In this document: in pieces, positions 7,742-13,754 of the stretch
Layout of the letters: every line of letters begins with the position of its first letter
Numbering within the stretch: the stretch's first letter is position 1
Source of the DNA: CAYPIE01 sp964410665
GTDB taxonomy: Bacteria > Planctomycetota > Planctomycetia > Gemmatales > Gemmataceae
Assembly: GCA_964410665.1 (NCBI GenBank)
Contig: CAYPIE010000078.1
Span: forward strand, 1-27,138
Direction of reading: 5' to 3'
DNA: 27,138 nucleotides
Made by a program: the position numbers and the translations under genes
Notes under the pieces: model-generated
Databases searched by the model: none
Told to the model about the DNA's origin: nothing
The model's input: only the letters and a program-made list of their open reading frames with translations

Positions 7742-9256
7742 TCAGTCCCCATTATAGTCAGCCGGGGTATAGTCATCGTAGCGGTCACCGAACCAGTCAA
7801 CGAGCTTCCGGATATGGGAGTGCTCGATCTCCAGTTTGTCAAAACCGCGTCCACCGATGAACACACCGATGTTGGAGTTGACGTTATTGCCGTAGACCGA
7901 ATCGTTGCCACCGTCGGTGAAGACGAAGATCTTATTCTGCACGTGGATGCAGAACAGGTCGATCCGGTCATCCCCACGGCCGCCCAAGATTTCCAGGTTC
8001 TGGGCGTTGAGGTTGTTGATCAACAAGTAGTTATCGTCGCGACGATCATCACCGAAGAGGAGCGACAAGCCCAAATTCACCTTCAGATCGTGTTGGATGT
8101 GGGCCGCGAAGATTTTCACGACGTCACTGCCACCGTCGGTGAAGATGTCCATGTTGCGGGCGTTGATGCGGTCGATCAGCAGGTAGTCGGTGCCGTCGAT
8201 GTACACATTGTCGCTGACCTGGGCGTTGATGATCTCGAGGTTGTCGCCGCGACCGAACAGCAGATTGATGTCGAGATCGCCATTCACCCCAATGTCCTTG
8301 ATGACGGCGGGGTTGAACTTATTGGGATTGAGGGTGCCTTTCGTAACGATCTTGAGGCCACCGCGGAAGTGGTTGTGGAACATCTTCAGGTCGTCGTAGC
8401 CCCGGACGAAGTCGATAACGCTCGTATCGCGGCGACCGCTGGCGAACTGCGAATCGCGGACCTCGAGGTAATCATCCCCATAGCCGACCTGGCGGTCGTC
8501 CTTGTCCGGGTTGTAGAAGAATTCGTGGCCCACGTGCATGTTGGCCAACTTGACGTAATCATTGCCACCACGCTCGGTGATCTTGAGCTGACCACCAATG
8601 GTGGAGTGGCCAAGTTGAATGTAGTCATGCGATTCACGGTGGCGGTCACCATCATCGATCACCACCTTGCCGACCACGTGCATTTGCTCGAAGGTCAGCT
8701 TGTCGTCGTGCTCACCCAGGTCGATGTTGTTTTCATGGTTGTCCCGACCCTGGTTGAGGATGGTCGAGGCCTGGAGGTGCACGGTGTCATCGCCATCGCG
8801 AGTGTCGATGTCCACCCGGCCATGGACAAAGGCGTTGCGGACGTACAGATTGTCGCTGCCCCCACGGAAATCGACTTTCATGTCATCGCCGGTCTGGACG
8901 GTGTAGAGGGAAAAGTCGTTCCTCCCGCCGTTGTTAATGATGAGGTCATCGGGAATCCGGGTGTTCTCCATGACCAGTTTGTTCCGGCCGCCGTCGAGAT
9001 TGATGACCAGATCACGGGTGAATGGATTGGGAAAATTTTGCTTGTGAAATTCCACTTTGTGGCCGGAAGCGTTGTCGACGAGCTTGAAATAGTCCGTCGT
9101 GACCATCAGCGAGATGTCGTTGTTGTTGTTCACGCCGGTTCGGTTGTCGACGATCTCGATGTCGCCGTCGGCCTGGAAATCGATATCGACGGACAACGAG
9201 GCCGGGACGATACGATCTTCAAACGTGTCGAATTGCAGAGTCTTCTTGGTCTTCAT
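7742..9256 (-). CDS. P6: largest beta-solenoid surface protein of the array (504 aa)
   Basis: It starts MKTKKTLQFDTFEDRIVPA, with GAGG six bases upstream of the ATG. The first coil (F-T-R-D-L-V-I-N-L-D-G-G) matches the equivalent in P1-P5 and P7. RTX-like turns recur (R-G-G-S-D-N-L, R-D-G-D-D-T-V, E-R-G-G-N-D-Y-V, Y-G-D-D-Y-L, G-G-R-G-D-D-R-I, D-G-G-N-D-S-V), with N-x-H/V strands between them. The C-terminal third is a recent duplicate of P5, including a 29-bp identical DNA stretch. The tail continues past the P5 end with an acidic D-D-Y-T-P-A-D-Y-N-G-D. The antisense strand is stop-free for about 1.8 kb, an effect of GAC/GTC/ATC-rich codons. No catalytic or membrane features are seen; an exported structural role is inferred. 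Confidence 0.87.
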   Translation of the reverse strand: MKTKKTLQFDTFEDRIVPASLSVDIDFQADGDIEIVDNRTGVNNNNDISLMVTTDYFKLVDNASGHKVEFHKQNFPNPFTRDLVINLDGGRNKLVMENTRIPDDLIINNGGRNDFSLYTVQTGDDMKVDFRGGSDNLYVRNAFVHGRVDIDTRDGDDTVHLQASTILNQGRDNHENNIDLGEHDDKLTFEQMHVVGKVVIDDGDRHRESHDYIQLGHSTIGGQLKITERGGNDYVKLANMHVGHEFFYNPDKDDRQVGYGDDYLEVRDSQFASGRRDTSVIDFVRGYDDLKMFHNHFRGGLKIVTKGTLNPNKFNPAVIKDIGVNGDLDINLLFGRGDNLEIINAQVSDNVYIDGTDYLLIDRINARNMDIFTDGGSDVVKIFAAHIQHDLKVNLGLSLLFGDDRRDDNYLLINNLNAQNLEILGGRGDDRIDLFCIHVQNKIFVFTDGGNDSVYGNNVNSNIGVFIGGRGFDKLEIEHSHIRKLVDWFGDRYDDYTPADYNGD

Positions 9257-9480
9257 CGAAAACCTCAGTCAGTAGGGATGGACGGAACCAAAAACAGGTT
9301 TTGTTCTTGAACCGTTGTCGATTGGAAGGCTGCAGGAGGGGGGGGGCCAATCCAGCGAGTCAGTTCTGAGCGAAAAAGTAGCAATTCTGTAGCATCCAGC
9401 ACAGGAATCACCACTAGGGGGAGTATCGAGTCAGAAACATCTCTCAGAGACAACTTTTCAAGCTATAGAGGAGGATAGTC
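9257..9480 (-). promoter_or_regulatory. Leader of P6: box, two dyads and 36-bp upstream block
   Basis: The box GGGATGGACGGA is at 9275-9286. A dyad CAAAAAC (9289-9295)/GTTTTG (9298-9303) follows. GATTGG (9320-9325)/CCAATC (9347-9352) occupies -64 to -96; it is homologous in position to the P5 dyad (both followed by CAGCG) but both arms have changed together. The 36-bp block is at 9445-9480, with AACTTTTCAAG at 9452-9462. Confidence 0.6.
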
Positions 9481-9634
9481 GACACGTCCCGCCCTGGCAA
9501 CCTGGTTTTCGCCCGAAATCAGATTTTTTCTTGGATAGGTGAGATCCGATTGCTCGCGCTACAACTTTCCCCTTGGGAAAAACCCGCGTGTGTTTTCGGG
9601 AGCGTGGGGAGTTCTCTGTCGAAGTGGCGCTAGC

Positions 9635-9721
9635 AGCCATGGGGTCGGGCGTGCCTGCCCCCATGGCTGCCCACCCGAATGGGTCTTGACAAGAACGCTG
9701 AGCCGCCGCGAAGGACGGCTC
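9635..9721 (-). terminator. Two hairpins downstream of P7
   Basis: A perfect 10-bp inverted repeat, AGCCATGGGG (9635-9644) and CCCCATGGCT (9659-9668), lies about 70-100 bp past the P7 stop. A second, GAGCCG (9700-9705) and CGGCTC (9716-9721), lies 18 bp past it. Neither is followed by a U-tract on the minus strand. Confidence 0.4.
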
Positions 9722-9738
9722 GGAACTACAGCGGTCAA

Positions 9739-10893
9739 TTAATTGATAATCTTTTCGGAAGCAAAATGCTTGATGCCGGTCAAGCCGTTGCCAAACCAGA
9801 AGTGGACGAGGCACAAGGAGTTATTGCCCGTGCCACCATCCAGGTGGGCTTGCTGGGCACTGACATCGGTGATGGTCAGATGGTCGTCACCACCTCCCAG
9901 TTTGACCTCCAGTGTGGGGACATAGCCACGCGAGATTTCCACAACGTCTTGGGCGCCAGCGGTATTGAGCTTCATGGCGCCGGTCAGCGAAAAGCCATGT
10001 AGGTTCAGCTGGTTGGTGCCGTCGATGACCAGATCACCGTTGATGTGGAAGTTGGTCATTGAGACCACATCGCCCAGCCCCGGCAGCAGGTTCATGACGA
10101 CCGAGGAGCTAAAGTTGACATAGCGGATGTCGGCGGTGAGCAGGCTGGATTCACCCTCGGTGCGGACGTCGACCCCACTGCGTTCACCCACATGGACATG
10201 CTTGAGAAACAACTTGTCGTGGCCTTGATTGAAGTACCACTTGGTGTCGTCGAAGTCATCGCCAAAGCTGGCGTGGGAGATCTTGAAGGTGTCGTCGCCG
10301 AGGCCGCTGGTATCTCGTGCGAGCGGCTCGATCGGGTTGTTGATCTCGAGTTCGTGGCCGGAGTAGACGTGCTTGACCTTGACGAAATCGTTGCCTTCCC
10401 CATCATTGATGTTGATATCTTGCTGGATCGAGAAGTGGGTCAGGAAGGCTTTATCGTCGCCGGCTTCAAGGTTCACATTCATGTCGTCAGTGCCGCCGGA
10501 GATGTGCTTCACGGCGACGGTGTCGTTGCCCTCGCCGGCGTGAACGAGGACGCCGGCACCGTTGTTGTAGTTTTTCAGGATGATCTTATCGTGGTCGGGC
10601 CCCGCATTGACTCTGGTGTTACCGGGTACAAATGAGTGCTTGACAGTGATGTGATCGCTGCCGCTACCGGTGGAGATCACCAGGTCGCGTTTGAACTGGT
10701 TGGGGTCAAAGTCCGGCGAGAACGACACGTGGCTGCCTGTGACTTTGACATAACCCGGGTTTGCCTGCACGGTGATGTCATCATTGCCTGGAGTGCCAAC
10801 AATCAAAAGGTCGTCGCCGAAATTAGAGACCATCACGGCGGGTAACACCCGGCTTTCAAACCGGTCAAATTGGAGTGGTTGGGTGGTTTTCAT
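9739..10893 (-). CDS. P7: beta-solenoid surface protein, first gene of the array (384 aa)
   Basis: It starts MKTTQPLQFDRFESRVLPA, a variant signature (E-S-R-V-L-P-A) that bridges towards the L-E-D-R-V-L-L-S form of the divergent propeller gene next door. GAGG sits six bases before the ATG. The body has about a dozen coils of the form V-K-H-[VSI]...L-x-[IV]-x-x-G-x-G-x-D, including E-G-N-D-T-V, E-A-G-D-D-K-A, G-E-G-N-D-F-V and G-G-G-D-D-H-L. A module around I-D-G-T-N matches the I-[LD]-G-[ST]-D module of P4-P6. The C-terminus has H-F-W-F-G-N, equivalent to V-W-L-G-N in P3/P4. No membrane segment or enzyme motif is seen. An exported structural role is inferred. Confidence 0.86.
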   Translation of the reverse strand: MKTTQPLQFDRFESRVLPAVMVSNFGDDLLIVGTPGNDDITVQANPGYVKVTGSHVSFSPDFDPNQFKRDLVISTGSGSDHITVKHSFVPGNTRVNAGPDHDKIILKNYNNGAGVLVHAGEGNDTVAVKHISGGTDDMNVNLEAGDDKAFLTHFSIQQDININDGEGNDFVKVKHVYSGHELEINNPIEPLARDTSGLGDDTFKISHASFGDDFDDTKWYFNQGHDKLFLKHVHVGERSGVDVRTEGESSLLTADIRYVNFSSSVVMNLLPGLGDVVSMTNFHINGDLVIDGTNQLNLHGFSLTGAMKLNTAGAQDVVEISRGYVPTLEVKLGGGDDHLTITDVSAQQAHLDGGTGNNSLCLVHFWFGNGLTGIKHFASEKIIN

Positions 10894-11115
10894 GGGGAAC
10901 CTCAGTCTAGCGGGATGGACGGAATAGCAACGGCGTTACTTGAGCTGTTGTCGAGGAAGTCGTGCGTAAAAGGAGCGATTCGCTTGTTGACTCCTTTTTG
11001 GGGGAAAGACCAAGCTTCCAGCAGAAATGTTGTCGCGATGACCACAGCTGGCCAGCGGTTCCACGACGAAACTATCTCTCAGAGACAACTTTTCAAGATA
11101 TAGGTGAGGATAGTC
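10894..11115 (-). promoter_or_regulatory. Leader of P7: box, dyads and 36-bp upstream block
   Basis: The box GGGATGGACGGA is at 10912-10923. A short dyad AACG/CGTT lies at 10929-10937. An 8-bp perfect inverted repeat, AAAAGGAG (10968-10975) and CTCCTTTT (10991-10998), lies at -75 to -105; an outer, bulged pairing (GGAAGTC 10955-10961 with GACTCC 10989-10994) is an alternative. The 36-bp block is at 11080-11115. Confidence 0.6.
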
Positions 11116-11393
11116 GCTCGCTATTGTCTGGGCAAGGTTATTCTTTCCAATAGGAATGCTCCGGCCCACGCGGAGCACGGACTTCGCGTCCTGAATGGGT
11201 GGAACCTGCGGCGAGCGTCCGTCATCCACACCAAAGGCGGATAGGCTAGAGAGCAGAAAGGGGTTCTGCCGGACGCATCCGGAGCGTATCGGCAACCACC
11301 ATCCACTTCGGCATGGGCCAGGCGAGATCTTTGCCGACCCCCAGGCAATTTGGGGTCGACTCCTCGGGTCCCAGCCAAGCATAAGATGTTGCT
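11116..11393. other. Divergent intergenic region between P7 and the propeller gene
   Basis: Two small inverted repeats are present: TGCTCC (11157-11162)/GGAGCA (11172-11177) and CGACCCC (11335-11341)/GGGGTCG (11352-11358). The second lies 36 bp before the propeller start and could be in its leader RNA. No promoter matching the array box is found on the plus strand. Open frames here are out-of-frame extensions of shadows. Confidence 0.35.
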
Positions 11394-12536
11394 ATGCGTT
11401 TCATGACCTTGCGCTTCAACGCTGCTTGTTTGCGCTGCCCCATCGAAAGCCTGGAAGATCGTGTCCTTCTATCCAGTCCGTTCCTGGATACTCGGACTCT
11501 GGGCCGGGCAGCGTCGTTGATCTCTTTGGAGTCGGCGTTGCTCGAGGGCGAGCCGAGGTCGCAAGCCTTTGCGGTCGGCGCCGGCGCGGGAGGGATGCCG
11601 CAGGCAGCGATCTTTGGCCCGGCTGGCGATCTGCTGAGCGAACAGCCGGTGTTTGCCCCGGAGTTCACCGGGGGCGTGCGTGTGGCCATGGCCGATGTCG
11701 ATGGCGATCAGGTCGACGATCTGATTGTCGGCAATGGTCCAGGGCAGGCACCGCGGCTCAAAGTTTTTCGCGTTGTCGATAACGAGCTGGAGTTTCTGTG
11801 GTCGCGGCAGCCCTTTGAGGACAGCTTTCGCGGGGGCGTATTTGTGGCCGCGGGCGATATCAATGGGGATGGCTTTGCTGAGGTGGTGGTCAGTCCCGAT
11901 GAAGGAGGGGGGCCACGCGTCCAGGTGCTCGATGGCCAGTCGCAGCAGGTCATCGCCGACTTTTTTGCCATTGAGGATGGCAACTTCCGGGGGGGAGTGC
12001 GTCCAGCGCTTGGCGACCTGAATGCGGATGGCCTGGCCGATCTGCTGGTGGCCGCGGGCTTTGGCGGTGGTCCCCGCGTGGCCGGGTTTACCGGTCAAGC
12101 ACTGGCCAGTGGCGAAGCCGTAAAGCTGTTTCCGGATTTCTTTTTGTTCGAGCCAAGCCTGCGCAATGGTGCCTATGTTGCTCTGGGTGATCTGAATGCC
12201 GATGGCTTTGCCGATGTGATTGGCGGCGGGGGACCCGGAGGTGGGCCGCGGGTTCTCGCGCTAAGTGGCGTCGATCTGATCAGCCATCCCGAGCAGCCCC
12301 CGGACATTTTGGCCAATTTTTTTGCGGGCAATGAGGAGTTGCGTGGTGGGATTCGCGTGGCCAGCAAATATCTGAACGAGGATCCCCAGGCCGATCTGAT
12401 TGTCGGAAGTGGCGAGGGGGAACTGGGGCGGGTCATTGCCTATTTGGGCAACGACTTGGTGGGCGAGCTGCGTCCGGAATCGGAGTTTGCTTTCAACATC
12501 GATTTCGGGGCAGAATCAGGAGTGTTTGTCGGTTGA
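11394..12536 (+). CDS. VCBS/FG-GAP repeat beta-propeller surface protein (380 aa)
   Basis: The N-terminus carries the planctomycete signature I-E-S-L-E-D-R-V-L-L-S at residues 17-27, related to the array motif. Five FG-GAP/VCBS-type blades follow, at about residues 58-125, 141-190, 198-250, 257-310 and 317-372. The calcium-loop sequences are D-V-D-G-D-Q-V-D-D, D-I-N-G-D-G-F-A-E, D-L-N-A-D-G-L-A-D and D-L-N-A-D-G-F-A-D; the last blade is degenerate. G-G-G-P-R-V recurs. Such repeats form integrin-like propellers that bind calcium and often mediate surface interactions (family knowledge). There is no enzyme motif or membrane segment. Translation may start at ATG 11394 or at ATG 11403; the Shine-Dalgarno is weak. 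It is transcribed away from the array and ends 59 bp before the next gene, so co-transcription is likely. Confidence 0.85.
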   Translation: MRFMTLRFNAACLRCPIESLEDRVLLSSPFLDTRTLGRAASLISLESALLEGEPRSQAFAVGAGAGGMPQAAIFGPAGDLLSEQPVFAPEFTGGVRVAMADVDGDQVDDLIVGNGPGQAPRLKVFRVVDNELEFLWSRQPFEDSFRGGVFVAAGDINGDGFAEVVVSPDEGGGPRVQVLDGQSQQVIADFFAIEDGNFRGGVRPALGDLNADGLADLLVAAGFGGGPRVAGFTGQALASGEAVKLFPDFFLFEPSLRNGAYVALGDLNADGFADVIGGGGPGGGPRVLALSGVDLISHPEQPPDILANFFAGNEELRGGIRVASKYLNEDPQADLIVGSGEGELGRVIAYLGNDLVGELRPESEFAFNIDFGAESGVFVG

Positions 12537-12595
12537 CCGCTCAGCCCCGGCGGCTTGGGCGAGGATGCAATCGGCTCCTGGACGGAGGATCTGCC

Positions 12596-13573
12596 ATGGC
12601 GACCATTCCCTCTCATGTAGCTCGGGTGTTCGTGGCTCCCGAATGCCTGGAGGATGCTTTTTTGCCCGAGGGCCCGCGCAGCTGCCAGGTGGAGGGCCGT
12701 GAAGCATGCATTTGGGTCAATATCCAGACGGCGACCGATGCAACCCAGGGATCGCTGCACCTGTATTTCTGGGATAACGCTGAACGTCGGGTGCTGCCCC
12801 AGCCAGCCCGGCCCGGATTCGTGTTACCAACCGATGAGCCGGACGTTGTGCTGCTGGGGCGGGAGAAGGAGCTGGGCTTATTGGATTTGCACAGCGGTGA
12901 CTGGCAGCCGCTGGCCCGCATTCCCGACGATCACCCCCGGACGATCATTAATGATGGTGAGGTGCTGCCCGCGGGCCAGGCGGTGATCTTTGGCACCAAA
13001 GATGTGCACTTTGCCGAATCGCTGGCCCATCTCTATCTGTTCACGCTGGCCGATCAGCGGATCCATACCCTGGCGACGGGGCAAATCTGTTCGAATGGCA
13101 AAGTACTCACCGAGCGCGAGGGGTCTTTGCTGCTCGATGATATTGACACACCGACCAAACAGGTGATGCGCTATCGACTGGATCCGATCAGCGGCCGTGT
13201 CGAACCGATAGGCCGCGTGATTGACTTGCAAGGGTTGCCCGGTTTTCCCGACGGCATGATCGATGCGGGCGATGGCAGTGTGATCATTGCCATGTACAAC
13301 CCCGATCCGGTCGAATCCGGGCGCGCGTATCGTTTTGATACGGCGACGGGGGATCGGTTGGAGGAGTGGACCACCCCGGGCTCGCCGCGGGTCACCTGTC
13401 CGTTGTTGGTTGCACGTCCAGACGGGGTGAAGCTGATCCTTACCACGGCCACCGAAGGGATGTCGGCAGCCGACCAGGCCCAATGTCCCCATGCGGGATC
13501 TCTGTTTGTGGCGGACACCGGCTTCCCAAGTGTACCAGCACCGATTCGGGTGCGGCTCGGTCGGGGAGCGTAG
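12596..13573 (+). CDS. SMP-30/gluconolactonase/LRE-family six-bladed propeller protein (325 aa)
   Basis: The ATG at 12596 is preceded by GGAGG with seven bases of spacing, and is preferred over an upstream in-frame TTG that overlaps the previous stop. The SMP-30 metal-site motifs appear in order: L-P-E-G-P with Glu25, I-I-N-D-G with Asn119, C-S-N-G with Asn167 and F-P-D-G-M with Asp218, followed by A-M-Y-N and R-F-D-T-A-T-G. These fit the divalent-metal-dependent lactonases and regucalcin (family knowledge). The length is typical. No signal peptide is seen, so it is probably cytoplasmic. The substrate cannot be predicted; a sugar lactone is the usual one. It follows the VCBS gene in the same direction. 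Confidence 0.82.
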   Translation: MATIPSHVARVFVAPECLEDAFLPEGPRSCQVEGREACIWVNIQTATDATQGSLHLYFWDNAERRVLPQPARPGFVLPTDEPDVVLLGREKELGLLDLHSGDWQPLARIPDDHPRTIINDGEVLPAGQAVIFGTKDVHFAESLAHLYLFTLADQRIHTLATGQICSNGKVLTEREGSLLLDDIDTPTKQVMRYRLDPISGRVEPIGRVIDLQGLPGFPDGMIDAGDGSVIIAMYNPDPVESGRAYRFDTATGDRLEEWTTPGSPRVTCPLLVARPDGVKLILTTATEGMSAADQAQCPHAGSLFVADTGFPSVPAPIRVRLGRGA

Positions 13574-13677
13574 GCAGAACCGAGTTCCCAAGGGACGTCC
13601 GTCGTTTCCTATGGGGAGTTGGGGCGAGTTGGCTTGCGCGGAGTCGCAGATTGCCCTGTTGCCAAGGGGGGGGATCG

Positions 13678-13706
13678 TTGCCGAATGCTTGTTCAAGCGG
13701 CATAAT
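13678..13706 (+). promoter_or_regulatory. Sigma-70-like promoter for the zinc-ribbon membrane protein gene
   Basis: TTGCCG (13678-13683) and CATAAT (13701-13706) are separated by exactly 17 bp, 48 bp before the start. The spacer contains the dyad GCTTG-TT-CAAGC (13688-13699), which could be an operator. Confidence 0.5.
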
Positions 13707-13754
13707 GGAAAGACATCTCGGGGTGGACCGCCGCACATCGGCTTTTGTGGGTAG

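Noticed and set aside
7472..9310. A 612-codon plus-strand frame antisense to P6, with similar long antisense frames at 605-1534 (P2) and 5931-6725 (P5)
   Set aside because: The sense frames have the family signature, Shine-Dalgarno sites and periodic solenoid motifs; the antisense products are V/D/I-rich reverse images of GAC/GTC/ATC codons with no domain or start signal.
1..11115. Canonical RTX toxins with type I secretion
   Set aside because: Turns occur once per coil instead of as tandem nonapeptides, there is no HlyB/HlyD/TolC-type gene in the window, and no toxin domain is seen.
11195..11782. A 195-codon plus-strand frame across the P7/propeller gap
   Set aside because: It runs out of frame into the VCBS gene and its product is Arg/Gly/Cys-rich, typical of a GC-rich shadow frame.
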